Under the pieces are notes generated by a model that was given only the letters and a program-made list of their open reading frames with translations, was not told the DNA's origin and did not search any database. Below, piece after piece: positions 57,060 through 64,000 of a stretch of 64,000 bases of DNA. How positions within the stretch are numbered: position 1 is the first letter of the stretch; each line of letters opens with the position of its first letter. This DNA is from Hyalangium gracile (GTDB lineage Bacteria > Myxococcota > Myxococcia > Myxococcales > Myxococcaceae). The translations under genes were made by a program, and so were the position numbers. The stretch is from NCBI RefSeq assembly GCF_020103725.1, contig NZ_JAHXBG010000011.1, positions 248,001 through 312,000 of the forward strand, written 5' to 3'.

Positions 57060-58206
57060 AGCGGAGGCGGTGCTGGGCGCGGAGCCCATCCGCCTGGTGC
57101 AGTTCACCCGGTCGTTCTACATCGGAGGCACGGAGGTCCAGGTCCTGGAGCTGTTGCGCGGGCTGCCTTCCACCTATCAGCTCCAGGTGTCCGTGCTGCA
57201 GGAGGTGGGGCCGCTGGTGGGCGAGCTCCGCAAGCTGGGGTTCACCCCGGAGGAGTTTCCGCTCCACGGCTCGCTGGCCCGGCCCAACACGGCCTGGCAG
57301 ATGGTGAGGCTGGCGCGCTGGCTGGAGAGCAACCGCGTGGAGCTGGTGCACGTGCACGACTTCTACGCGACGATGCTGGCGGTGCCGGCGGCGAAGCTGG
57401 CCGGGGCGAAGGTCATCGTCAGCCGGCTGGACCTGGCGCACTGGCATGGCAAGGCGCGCCGGGCGGTGCTGGCCCAGCTCACCCGCATGGCGGACCACGT
57501 GGTGGCCAACGCGGCCGCCATCCGCCGGATGCTGGTGGAGGAGGAGGGGCTGCCGGAGTCGCGCGTCAGCGTCATCCACAACGGCCTGGATCTGCCGCGC
57601 TTCGACGGGCGCATCCGCGAGGGGCTCCAGAAGCCGCTGCCGGAGACGGGCGGGGCGCCGGTGGTGGTGCACGTGGCCAACATGAACCACCCGGTGAAGC
57701 GGCAGGAGGATCTGCTCCAGGCGCTGGCGCTGCTGCGGCGCGAGGGGCTGAAGCTGCACGCCTTCCTGGTGGGGGACGGGCCTCGGCGGCCGGAGCTGCA
57801 GCGCAAGGCGGCGGAGCTGGGCGTGGCGGACCTGGCGCACTTCCTGGGGCACCGCGGGGACGTCCCGGCCATCTACGCCCGGGCGAACCTGGGCGTGCTC
57901 TGCTCCACGGCCGAGGGCATGTCCAACGCGGTGATGGAGGGCATGGCCGCGGGGCTGCCCATGGTGGTGACGGCGGTGGGCGGCAACCCGGATCTCATCG
58001 AGGACGGCGTGCGCGGCAGGGTGGTGCGCCCCGAGCGCCCCGGCGAGCTGGCCCAGGCCTTCCGCTGGCTGCTGGAGCACCCGGAGCAGGCCAGGGACCT
58101 CGGCGCCGCGGCCCGGGGCTTCGTGCGCAGGGAACTCTCCCTGGAGCGAATGGTGCAGCGGCATGACGCGCTGTACCAACAGGTGGCGCGGCCCTCTCGG
58201 CAATAG
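57049..58206 (+). CDS. GT4-family glycosyltransferase
   Basis: About 385 residues from the ATG at 57049, overlapping the Wzy-like gene by 11 bp. It is a GT-B enzyme: RLVQFTRSFYIGGTEVQVLELLRG (N-terminal glycine motif), HVHDFYATMLAVPAAKLAGAK, SVIHNGLDLPRFDG, VVVHVANMNHPVKRQEDLL, AFLVGDGPRRPELQ and the donor-binding EGMSNAVMEGMAAGLPMVVTAVGG. It adds a sugar to a lipid-linked or nascent polysaccharide chain together with the Wzy-like protein, perhaps for exopolysaccharide or O-antigen. The linkage cannot be predicted. Confidence 0.93.
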   Translation: MRREAEAVLGAEPIRLVQFTRSFYIGGTEVQVLELLRGLPSTYQLQVSVLQEVGPLVGELRKLGFTPEEFPLHGSLARPNTAWQMVRLARWLESNRVELVHVHDFYATMLAVPAAKLAGAKVIVSRLDLAHWHGKARRAVLAQLTRMADHVVANAAAIRRMLVEEEGLPESRVSVIHNGLDLPRFDGRIREGLQKPLPETGGAPVVVHVANMNHPVKRQEDLLQALALLRREGLKLHAFLVGDGPRRPELQRKAAELGVADLAHFLGHRGDVPAIYARANLGVLCSTAEGMSNAVMEGMAAGLPMVVTAVGGNPDLIEDGVRGRVVRPERPGELAQAFRWLLEHPEQARDLGAAARGFVRRELSLERMVQRHDALYQQVARPSRQ

Positions 58207-58233
58207 GCCAGGGGGGCGGGGCGTAGGGAGAGG

Positions 58234-58258
58234 GATTTCGAACCCCGGAAGCGAAATC
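58234..58258. repeat. Inverted repeat GATTTCG/CGAAATC
   Basis: GATTTCG (58234-58240) pairs with CGAAATC (58252-58258) around an 11-base loop, 28 bp after the GT4 stop codon. It sits immediately before the -35-like TTGATA of the leader promoter. Its reading on the minus strand contains GGGGTTCGAAA, similar to a tRNA T-arm, but no full tRNA is present. Confidence 0.4.
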
Positions 58259-58287
58259 TTGATAGAAGGGGTTGACGGGAATAGCCT
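58259..58287 (+). promoter_or_regulatory. Candidate sigma-70 promoter of the 58.3-kb RNA
   Basis: TTGATA (58259-58264) and TAGCCT (58282-58287) are separated by 17 bp; the -10 keeps the important T, A and last T. A second -35-like TTGACG at 58272 has no well-placed -10. Overlapping dyads GAATAG/CTATTC (58279-58294) and CCTAC/GTAGG (58285-58307) lie on or just after the -10, so a regulator may bind there. Confidence 0.4.
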
Positions 58288-58315
58288 ACTATTCACAGTA
58301 TTGTAGGAAGGAGAA

Positions 58316-58366
58316 ATGAGGCGCAGCGGAACCCGTCCCGGGTGGAAGTCGTCCAAGAGCGGGTAG
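58316..58366 (+). CDS. 16-codon leader-type ORF
   Basis: ATG at 58316 is directly preceded by GTAGGAAGGAGAA, a strong Shine-Dalgarno match but only 3-4 nt from the start. The ORF codes MRRSGTRPGWKSSKSG and ends at TAG (58364-58366), before the hairpins begin. Arg, Ser, Lys and Gly dominate. It could be a leader peptide whose translation affects the terminator, or chance. No conservation data are available. Confidence 0.3.
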   Translation: MRRSGTRPGWKSSKSG

Positions 58367-58531
58367 GGCGCGGAGTGACAGGGCGAGGACACACTTCCGG
58401 GGGAAGGGCCGCGCGGAGCGCGGTTGAACTTGAGCTCCGTGGAAGCCGAGGTAAAGACCACCGTGAGCGAGGAGCTCGTGGTGCGACAAGATTGAAGGTC
58501 AAGGGATCGGCACCATCAGGGCCGAAGCCCG

Positions 58532-58581
58532 GGGCGCTCGCCGGTCAAACTCCAAGGGGCCGGCGGGCGCCCTTATTTTTT
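58532..58581 (+). terminator. Strong intrinsic terminator (13-bp stem plus TTATTTTTT)
   Basis: The 5' arm GGGCGCTCGCCGG (58532-58544) pairs with CCGGCGGGCGCCC (58560-58572) over 13 base pairs with one G-U wobble, around a 15-base loop. TTATTTTTT (58573-58581) follows. It ends the 58.3-kb RNA; the GT4 gene stop is 326 bp upstream, too far for its own terminator unless the leader RNA is its 3' UTR. Confidence 0.85.
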
Positions 58582-58685
58582 GCGGCTCGAAGGTGCAGAC
58601 TCGGTGCGTGTTCTGTCCGCACCCCGGCCCCTCGCCGCGACACGAAGCGAAGCACGAGTCCTCCGAGCCCCAGGGTGATGGGGGT

Positions 58686-58928
58686 GTGAAGCAGGAGGAG
58701 CGCCTGGACGACTTCGTGGGGGGCGGTCGCATCCGCTGCCCCAAGTGCGCCTGGAGGCCGCGCAAGGCCGACCGCTGGTCCTGCCGCTGCGGCTGCGCGT
58801 GGAACACCTTCGACACGGGCGGCCAGTGCCCGCAATGCCACAGGCAGTGGCGCCACACGCAGTGCCTGCGCTGCCAGGGGTGGAGCCCGCACGAGGACTG
58901 GTACACCGAGAAGCCCGCGGGGGCCTGA
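58686..58928 (+). CDS. Small cysteine-rich zinc-ribbon protein
   Basis: About 80 residues from the GTG at 58686; an upstream GTG at 58593 would add 31 poorly ordered residues. Nine cysteines are arranged as C18xxC21, C33xC35xC37, C48xxC51 and C60xxC63 with conserved Trp and His residues (CPKCAWRPRKADRW, CPQCHRQWRHTQCLRCQGWSPH). Two zinc-ribbon-like modules are likely, each binding one zinc. There is no signal peptide. It may be a nucleic-acid or protein adaptor. It is the only gene after the 58.3-kb RNA and is convergent with the copper amine oxidase-like gene. The family has no function I know. Confidence 0.65.
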   Translation: MKQEERLDDFVGGGRIRCPKCAWRPRKADRWSCRCGCAWNTFDTGGQCPQCHRQWRHTQCLRCQGWSPHEDWYTEKPAGA

Positions 58929-58942
58929 GCCTCCGTTCGCGC

Positions 58943-60184
58943 TCAGGGCTCGAGCGGGCTCTTGTGGTGGAAGCTCCGGGGGAAGAGCGAGAAGGACAGC
59001 CACTTGATGGGCATGTTGTCCTGGTCCTCGTCCCGAGGCACGTGCAGGTGGCGGTTGGCGTACCAGATCACCACGTCCTGCCCGTCCACGGACTCGCCGT
59101 TCACCATCGCGCTGACGTTCCGCGGCGAGGAGCCGCAGCTCGCGTCGATGTGCGGCGGGAAGTTGCCCACCGCGAGCGTCTCGCACCGGCTGAACCGGGT
59201 GACCCAGATCTCATGAGAGGACCAGGGCTCCGTGGTGGACGTCTGACCGCTCCACAGCCCTTCGATCTGGGGCATGAGCTCGTAGCCGATGTGGCGCCCT
59301 TCGCTGTTCATGAGCGCCTTGTCGTAGATGTGCCACGTCGTATAGGCCTCGGGGACGACGTCCTGCGCGGCCTCGGTGAGGATGGGCGTCATCATGTTGA
59401 CGCCACAGGTGCCCGGCGTGGCGCAGGAGCTGTCGGGAGAAGGGGCGGTGGACGGGTGGAAGCTCATCCGCTCGACCACGTCGTTCGCCGCCCCGCCGAT
59501 GTCGAGGTCCAGCCGGTAGTAGACGTTGTGCAGGTGGGAGATGCCGTAGGCGGGCGTCGCGCTCGTCTCGGAGTTCAGGCGGCTGCCATAGGGCGCATAG
59601 GCCGCCCCGGAGGAGACGCGCTGGAGCCGGCCCGTCATCCCCAGGCGGGGCCGGATGGTCCCGTCGTCGTGGAACTCCCACCGGTTGATGTACGTGTACT
59701 GGCCGAGCTGCGACGACTGGCTCACGGAGATGAGCTCGCCCTGCTGGAAGGTGTTCATGAACTTCCAGGCGTAGCCCCGGTCCTCGATGTTCTGGCAGAT
59801 GAGGTTGTTGGCCAGCAGCGTCCCGCCCGCGCACTCGGCCGCGCTCAGCTGGACGGCGTTGGTGCCCATGCCGGCACCGGCGACGTCCAGGGGGCGCGGA
59901 GTGCCCACGGCATAGGGGACGTGGAGCTCGGAGATGCTCCCTTGCCCCAGCACCAGTCGTAGGGTGCCGTTCCGAGGCATGTAGTGGGCCAGTCGGATGA
60001 CCAGTCCCTCACACGGGCAACTCTCGACGGCGAACCTCCACCGCGAGCCCGAGGTGAAGGTGTGATCGATCTGTGTGTAGCCGGTGCAGGCCGAGGGATT
60101 GCACCCTTGTGCCTCGGCAACGGGTGCGAAGCCAAGCACGACCATGAGACCCAGGAGCCCTGGGACGACGCGAGACCCGATCAT
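58943..60184 (-). CDS. Secreted minimal copper amine oxidase-like protein with altered cofactor motif
   Basis: About 413 residues from the ATG at 60184, which has AGGGGGGA upstream and gives signal peptide MIGSRVVPGLLGLMVVLGFAPVAEA. The copper amine oxidase catalytic core is readable: SISELHVPYAVGTPRPLDVAG with the base Asp100, HLH copper ligands His217 and His219 (GISHLHNVYYRLDLDIGG), and the third ligand His381 in DVVIWYANRHLHVPRDED. The cofactor tyrosine aligns with Tyr163 in LGQYTYINRWEF. The usual Asn before it is Gln and the Asp/Glu after it is Thr. There are no N2/N3 domains, so it is shorter than typical enzymes. Six or more Cys residues suit the periplasm. It may oxidise amines or have lost activity. 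Confidence 0.75.
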   Translation of the reverse strand: MIGSRVVPGLLGLMVVLGFAPVAEAQGCNPSACTGYTQIDHTFTSGSRWRFAVESCPCEGLVIRLAHYMPRNGTLRLVLGQGSISELHVPYAVGTPRPLDVAGAGMGTNAVQLSAAECAGGTLLANNLICQNIEDRGYAWKFMNTFQQGELISVSQSSQLGQYTYINRWEFHDDGTIRPRLGMTGRLQRVSSGAAYAPYGSRLNSETSATPAYGISHLHNVYYRLDLDIGGAANDVVERMSFHPSTAPSPDSSCATPGTCGVNMMTPILTEAAQDVVPEAYTTWHIYDKALMNSEGRHIGYELMPQIEGLWSGQTSTTEPWSSHEIWVTRFSRCETLAVGNFPPHIDASCGSSPRNVSAMVNGESVDGQDVVIWYANRHLHVPRDEDQDNMPIKWLSFSLFPRSFHHKSPLEP

Positions 60185-60310
60185 GTTCCCCCCTGTTGGA
60201 GACGGACCGCGAGAGCAGGGCAGGAGGTAGGGATGGCGGCGTCGGAGCGGCAACGGTCTGGAGGGCAGCTCGCTGACGCGCGCAGGTCACATGGCCCGGC
60301 GTGAAGTCTG

Positions 60311-61399
60311 TCAGCGAGAGCTCGGAGCGCGGTGGTCCGCCCCGATGGCCTCCCGGACGGAGCGGAAGCCGTCTCGGGCGAGCAGGGGGCCCAGCTCCCG
60401 GACGATGCGGCGCACCATGCCCGGGCCCTCGTAGATGAAGCCGGTATAGGCCTGCACCACGGAGGCGCCGGCGCGCAGCTTCTCGTAGACGTCCTGGGCG
60501 GTGAAGACGCCGCCCACGCCGATGATGGGCAGGGCGCCGCCGCTGCGCTGGAAGGCCCGGCGGATGACGGCGTTGGAGGCCTCTCGCACGGGCGCCCCGG
60601 ACAGGCCGCCGGCCTCCTTCGCCAGCGGATGCTCGAAGGGCCGTGCCACGGTGGTGTTGGTGGCAATCAGCCCCGAGAGGCCACAGGCGCGAGCCACATC
60701 CACCACCTCGTCCACGGCCTCGGGCGTGAGGTCCGGAGCGATCTTGAGGAACAGGGGCTTGCCGGGCGCCACCCGCTCCAGGCGCTCCTTCACCGCGCGC
60801 AGCAGGGCGGTGAGCTGCTCGGGCTCCTGGAGCTTGCGCAGGCCAGGGGTGTTGGGAGAGCTGGCGTTGACGACGACGTAGTCCCCGAGCGGCGCCAGCC
60901 CGTCCACGCAGGCCACGTAGTCCTCCACGGCCTGCTCCAGCGGCGTGTCCTTGTTCTTGCCCAGGTTCACGCCCAGCGGGGCGGGGTGCCACTGCCGCGC
61001 CCGCAGGTGCTGGGCGGCCACGGCCGCGCCGTGGTTGTTGAAGCCCATGCGGTTGATGAGGGCGCGGTGCTCGGGCAGGCGGAAGAGGCGCGGGCGCGGG
61101 TTGCCCGGCTGGGGGCGCGGGGTGACGGTGCCGATCTCCACCGCGGAGAAGCCGCAGGCGAACAGGCCATCCACGGCCTCGGCGTCCTTGTCCAGGCCGG
61201 CGGCCAGCGCGAGCGGGTGCTCGAAGCGCAGGCCCGCCACCGTCACCTCCAGCTCCACGGTGGCCTCCCGGAGCGCGCGAGAGCGGAGCCGCTGGCACAG
61301 GGCCGGCCACGCTCCGAGCAGGCGGAGCATGAACATGCCCAGACGGTGCGCGCGCTCGGGAGCCAGCAGGAAGAGGAGCGCGCGGATCAGAGAGTACAT
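60311..61399 (-). CDS. pyrD: Dihydroorotate dehydrogenase (quinone, class 2)
   Basis: A 362-residue FMN enzyme of pyrimidine synthesis. A short N-terminal membrane-binding helix (SLIRALLFLLAPERAHRLGMFML) precedes the TIM barrel, marking class 2, which uses quinone. AAGLDKDAEAVDGLFACGFSAVEIGTVTP, NRMGFNNHGA, NLGKNKDTP, VVNASSPNTPGLR with the catalytic Ser, LKIAPDLT, ATNTTVARPFEHPLA and GVGGVFTAQDVYEKLRAGASVVQAYT are intact. It lies 126 bp after the amine oxidase-like gene start and 30 bp from the next gene on the same strand. Confidence 0.96.
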   Translation of the reverse strand: MYSLIRALLFLLAPERAHRLGMFMLRLLGAWPALCQRLRSRALREATVELEVTVAGLRFEHPLALAAGLDKDAEAVDGLFACGFSAVEIGTVTPRPQPGNPRPRLFRLPEHRALINRMGFNNHGAAVAAQHLRARQWHPAPLGVNLGKNKDTPLEQAVEDYVACVDGLAPLGDYVVVNASSPNTPGLRKLQEPEQLTALLRAVKERLERVAPGKPLFLKIAPDLTPEAVDEVVDVARACGLSGLIATNTTVARPFEHPLAKEAGGLSGAPVREASNAVIRRAFQRSGGALPIIGVGGVFTAQDVYEKLRAGASVVQAYTGFIYEGPGMVRRIVRELGPLLARDGFRSVREAIGADHRAPSSR

Positions 61400-61429
61400 G
61401 GGGGCCCTTTTACACGAGGGCCGCCGACT

Positions 61430-62425
61430 TCAACCGGGGATGAACGAGTACTGGCGCGCCCAGGCGAGCGTCTGGTCCACCTGCTCGGGCGTGAGGATGC
61501 TGTTCTTCTCCACCAGATCGATCTCCCGGCGCATGTCCGTCTCCAGGAGGTAGGGGCCATCGGTGTTGATGGTGAACTTCACGCGCCGGTCCCAGAACGT
61601 CTTGATGATGTGGCGCAGCTCGTCCAGGCCCTCCACCGCCTTGGTGTGCAGGTTGGAGGTGGGGCACAGCTCCAGCACCACGTCCCGCTCCCGGAGCAGC
61701 TTCATGGCCGCTTCGTCATAAGCGGCGCGGATGCCGTGGCCGATGCGGTGCGGCTTGAGGCGCTCGACGACGGCGATGACACCCTCGGCGCCGGTGCCCT
61801 TCGTCTCGCCGGTGTGCACGGTGCACTTGAGGCCCGACTTGCGCGCCCGATCGAAGAGATCCTCGTACTGGCCCACCACCTCGGGGCGCAGCTCCAGGGC
61901 GTTCTTCTCCGTGCCCGCCAGATCGATGCCCACCACGCCGCGCGTGCGGTACTTGATGGCCTTCTCCACGATGATGGCGTTGAGCGGGTGATCGAACTCG
62001 CGCGCCAGGCAGAAGATGAGGCCCGCCTTCACGCCGTACTCCAGCCCGGCGCGGTCCATGCCGCGCAGCGCCGCGTGGATGATGTGGTCCAGGTCCAGCT
62101 CGGAGTTGAGGTTGCGCTTCATCGGGTTGAAGCGCAGCTCCATCTGCGTCACCCGGCTGCCGCGGTACTCCTTGCCGATCACCTCGTACACCGAGCGCTC
62201 GATGGCGCTGGGCGAGGACTGGATCTTCTCCGTCCAGGTGTGGAGGATCTTCAGGTAGTCCTCGAGGCTCCCCACCTTGCCGGGACGCGAGGTGATGAGC
62301 TCCACGAAGTCGAAGTAGTTCTTGACCGGCAGCTTGAAGCCCTGCTGGTGCGCGATGGACCAGAGGATGTGGGGCGCCACGGCGCCGCCCACGTGGATGT
62401 GCAGATCAATGAGGTCGCGAGCCAT
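61430..62425 (-). CDS. Adenosine deaminase family protein
   Basis: A 331-residue metallo-dependent deaminase. The zinc ligands and catalytic residues are complete: HIH at residues 9-11, the Glu in CTVHTGETKGTG, His in HRIGHGIRAA and the Asp in INTDGPYLLETDM. RGVVGIDLAGTEKN and LELCPTSNLHTKAV are also family motifs. It deaminates adenosine to inosine, or a related N6-substituted purine or nucleoside; the substrate pocket differs from human ADA, so this is a family-level call. It starts 36 bp downstream of the Smr gene stop and 30 bp upstream of pyrD. Confidence 0.9.
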   Translation of the reverse strand: MARDLIDLHIHVGGAVAPHILWSIAHQQGFKLPVKNYFDFVELITSRPGKVGSLEDYLKILHTWTEKIQSSPSAIERSVYEVIGKEYRGSRVTQMELRFNPMKRNLNSELDLDHIIHAALRGMDRAGLEYGVKAGLIFCLAREFDHPLNAIIVEKAIKYRTRGVVGIDLAGTEKNALELRPEVVGQYEDLFDRARKSGLKCTVHTGETKGTGAEGVIAVVERLKPHRIGHGIRAAYDEAAMKLLRERDVVLELCPTSNLHTKAVEGLDELRHIIKTFWDRRVKFTINTDGPYLLETDMRREIDLVEKNSILTPEQVDQTLAWARQYSFIPG

Positions 62426-62461
62426 GGCGGTATGTATGCACAGTGCTGCCCGGGCGTCCAG

Positions 62462-63148
62462 CTACCTGCGAAGCAGCACGTAGACGGCTCCGGCTCCCCC
62501 GTCCTGGGGGCGAGCGGTGGAGAACGCCAGCACCATCTTCCCGATGCGCTTCTGGCTCAGCCATGCCTTCATCTGCTCCTTGAGCACCGGGATCTGATCC
62601 TTGGAGTGCAAACCTCGCCCGTGGACGATGAGGACGCAGCGTCTTCCGGCCCGGCGGCTCTCCGAGAGGAAGCGCTCCAGGGCGTCCCGGGCCTCCACCT
62701 GCGTCATGCCGTGCAGGTCCAGGCGGCCCTGGAGGTTGAAGTCTCCCCGGCGCAGCGCGCGCAGCAGGTTGCGGTCCGTACCGGGGCTGGCGCCCTCGAT
62801 GAACTCGGAGGTGTCCGAGATGTCGAACTCTCCATTGCCGACGACGAGCTCCGAGAGCTGGGCGAGCGCCTCGGCGTTCTCGTCGATGATCTCGGGCAGG
62901 CGCGGGTTGACCACGGGAGGGGCCTCGCCGCGGTTGGTGAGCTGCTGCACTCCGTCCATGGCGGAGTAGAAGAGCGAGGCGTCATCCTCCTCCGGGGCGG
63001 GCTTCTTCTTCTGGGGAGGCGGGGGAGGGGCCTTGGTCTTCGCCGGTGGCTCCGGGGCCTTCTTCTGGATGGCCTTGATGGCGTCCTTGAAGGGGTTGTT
63101 GTGGAAGGCCTCTTCCTTCTTCTTGGGGGGACCGTTGCGTTGGCTCAC
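62462..63148 (-). CDS. Smr-domain (MutS2 C-terminal-like) endonuclease-type protein
   Basis: A 228-residue protein. Residues 1-100 are Lys/Pro-rich and disordered (PPPPPQKKKPAPEEDD). The C-terminal Smr domain (about 142-228) contains the signature LDLHGMTQVEARDALERFL and CVLIVHGRGLHSKD, where the HGxG loop and Asp contribute to nicking or RNA-cleaving activity. Small stand-alone Smr proteins cut or bind nucleic acids, some acting on stalled-ribosome mRNA. It is on the minus strand upstream of the adenosine deaminase gene and 44 bp downstream of the DjlA-like gene's stop. Confidence 0.85.
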   Translation of the reverse strand: MSQRNGPPKKKEEAFHNNPFKDAIKAIQKKAPEPPAKTKAPPPPPQKKKPAPEEDDASLFYSAMDGVQQLTNRGEAPPVVNPRLPEIIDENAEALAQLSELVVGNGEFDISDTSEFIEGASPGTDRNLLRALRRGDFNLQGRLDLHGMTQVEARDALERFLSESRRAGRRCVLIVHGRGLHSKDQIPVLKEQMKAWLSQKRIGKMVLAFSTARPQDGGAGAVYVLLRR

Positions 63149-63192
63149 TGTCTCTCCAGGGGCGGTGCCAGCTCTCAGGGTTTAACCACGCG

Positions 63193-64000
63193 TCACAGTC
63201 CGCGCAGGCGGCGGATCATCTCGTAGGCATCCTGGATCTCCTGGAAGCGGCGGGTGGCCTGCTCGACTGCTCCAGGGCCCAGGTGGGAGACGCGGTCCGG
63301 ATGGTGCGCCGCGGCAAGCTGGCGGTAGGCGCGCTTCACCTCGGCGTCCGAGGCCCCAGGGGCCAGCCCCAGCCGGGCATAGTGGGTGGGGTCGGTGCCC
63401 AGGTAGCGCGCCGCCACGGAGCGGCGGTCCTCCTCGGTGAGGCCCAGTCCCTTGACCATCTGGCGCAGGGCCTCCTGCTCGGAGCGCTGGAGGGCGCCGT
63501 CCACGAGCGCCAGCTGGTACAGCGTGTCGACCAGGAGGAGGCGGTCGGCGGTGGGCAGCTCGTCCCGGCACGCCGCGAGGGACTCCTCGAGAGGGGGCGG
63601 CTTCGCGCGGAACTCCTTGAGGAAGACGCGGACCAGGTCCAGCGCCTCCGGGCCGTACTTCAGCTCGTCCTGGAAGTACTCGCGCACCACGCGCACCTCG
63701 TCCCGCGCCAGCGCGCCATCCGCCTGGGCCACCTCGATGAAGAGGGCGCACAGGTGGCGCGCGAAGTGCTCCTGGGCCTGGGTGTCGATGGCCTCCTGGG
63801 AGACGGGCTCGGGCGGAGCCACCAGGCCGCCCATGTCCTCCTCGAGCGCCGCGAGGGGGTTCTCCGGAGGCGCGGCATGGGCGTTGTCGTAGAGGTGGCC
63901 CACCACTCCGCCGATGAAGGTGAACATGACGATGGCCCAGGGAGGGCCGATCCACAGGCCCAGCATCAACCCCACGATCGCCCCGAGAACCTTGCCTGGC
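63193..64000 (-). CDS. DjlA-like TerB and J-domain membrane co-chaperone (5' end likely off window)
   Basis: The frame runs to the window edge. The ORF from the GTG at 63975 begins GLMLGLWIGPPWAIVMFTFIGGVVGHLYD, but codons before it read GKVLGAIV, continuing a DjlA-type membrane helix, so the true start is probably beyond 64000. A TerB-like helical domain (about residues 70-185, LFIEVAQADGALARDEVRVVREYF, LALVDGALQRSEQEALR) and a C-terminal J-domain with HPD (AAHHPDRVSHLG) follow. DjlA in E. coli is an inner-membrane DnaJ-like protein that stimulates DnaK in the Rcs envelope stress pathway. The substrate here is unknown. Confidence 0.85.
   Translation of the reverse strand, partial: PGKVLGAIVGLMLGLWIGPPWAIVMFTFIGGVVGHLYDNAHAAPPENPLAALEEDMGGLVAPPEPVSQEAIDTQAQEHFARHLCALFIEVAQADGALARDEVRVVREYFQDELKYGPEALDLVRVFLKEFRAKPPPLEESLAACRDELPTADRLLLVDTLYQLALVDGALQRSEQEALRQMVKGLGLTEEDRRSVAARYLGTDPTHYARLGLAPGASDAEVKRAYRQLAAAHHPDRVSHLGPGAVEQATRRFQEIQDAYEMIRRLRGL

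Larger units (their letters stand above)
58294..58581 (+). ncRNA. Candidate structured sRNA or transcription-attenuation leader
   Basis: No protein family is recognisable in this 288-base stretch, yet it folds well by eye. Hairpins are CTTCC/GGAAG (58394-58406), CCGCGC/GCGCGG (58409-58423), GAGCTCC/GGAGCTC (58432-58477) enclosing GTGG/CCAC, TGGTGC/GCACCA (58479-58515) and a strong terminator (58532-58581). Two upstream segments, GGCGAG (58382-58387) and GAGCGC (58416-58421), could pair with the terminator's 5' arm as alternative structures. The start is estimated from a promoter-like sequence. It may be an independent sRNA, or a leader that controls the zinc-ribbon gene 105 bp downstream. It matches no RNA family I can name. 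Confidence 0.5.

Noticed and set aside
58225-58258. Minus-strand GGGGTTCGAAATCCC resembling a tRNA T-arm, suggesting an attachment site
   Set aside because: No acceptor stem, anticodon arm or CCA-adjacent structure matches within 90 bases, and no integrase or direct repeat flanks it. The symmetry is explained by the GATTTCG/CGAAATC inverted repeat.
60332-63226. A 964-codon open frame antisense to pyrD, the deaminase and Smr genes
   Set aside because: Antisense codon-bias artefact crossing three well-supported genes.

Overview
The window is a very G+C-rich, gene-dense chromosomal segment of a myxobacterium, most likely a member of the Cystobacterineae (Archangium, Cystobacter, Stigmatella, Myxococcus relatives). 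The lineage call rests on an AglZ-type gliding-motility protein (pseudo-receiver plus a giant coiled coil), a TsaP-type LysM secretin anchor, a TolQ/TolR/TolR proton-channel triplet and a 2192-residue protease ending in a MYXO-CTERM sorting signal. No phage, insertion sequence, CRISPR array, rRNA or tRNA gene was found; the segment reads as vertically inherited core genome with a few accessory loci.

Layout. 1-6101 (minus): MoxR ATPase, IlvE, a second AAA ATPase, a degenerate Fic protein, endonuclease IV and a DHH phosphoesterase cut by the window edge. 6.2-17.4 kb: a small membrane protein, AglZ, a glycosyltransferase fused to a roughly 700-residue disordered tail, a DUF4912 protein with a lysine-rich repeat region and a GH57 branching enzyme. 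17.5-21.6 kb: HtrA/DegP protease, SGNH hydrolase and a membrane diguanylate cyclase with a haem-c motif. 21.8-30.6 kb (plus): PgeF, a CpoB/YbgF-like TPR lipoprotein, TsaP, DprA, topoisomerase I and a TolQ-TolR-TolR channel operon. 30.6-41.2 kb: a DksA-like protein, TrmFO, a TolB-like propeller lipoprotein, a DUF1795 protein, XerC, a CAP lipoprotein, HslV-HslU, ArgD and a J-domain/TPR protein. 41.4-50.6 kb (minus): the M36 protease, an extended SDR, CoaE and a small secreted protein. 50.8-58.2 kb (plus): tetrahaem cytochrome, EngB, a propeller lipoprotein, a DUF6178 protein, a Wzy-like ligase/polymerase and a GT4 glycosyltransferase. 58.2-58.9 kb: a non-coding leader or sRNA ending in a 13-bp-stem intrinsic terminator, then a cysteine-rich zinc-ribbon gene. 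58.9-64 kb (minus): a divergent copper amine oxidase, PyrD, an adenosine deaminase family protein, an Smr protein and a DjlA-like J-protein running off the window.

How the genes work together. The middle of the window (about 6.5-34.2 kb) looks like a motility and envelope neighbourhood: AglZ belongs to the gliding machine, TsaP anchors the type IV pilus secretin, and the TolQ/TolR/TolR triplet with the TolB-like lipoprotein and CpoB-like TPR lipoprotein resembles the Tol-type Agl components of Myxococcus. Housekeeping genes (topA, dprA, trmFO, xerC, hslVU, argD) are interleaved.

Most worth following up: the structured RNA with a 16-codon leader ORF and strong terminator at 58.26-58.58 kb; the Fic protein whose catalytic His is Phe; the minimal copper amine oxidase with a changed cofactor motif; the diguanylate cyclase with a periplasmic CxxCH; the glycosyltransferase with a repeat-rich disordered tail beside aglZ; and near-identical PKD-type repeats in the M36 protease. 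Function calls come from reading translated sequence and recalled family knowledge; no database search was run.
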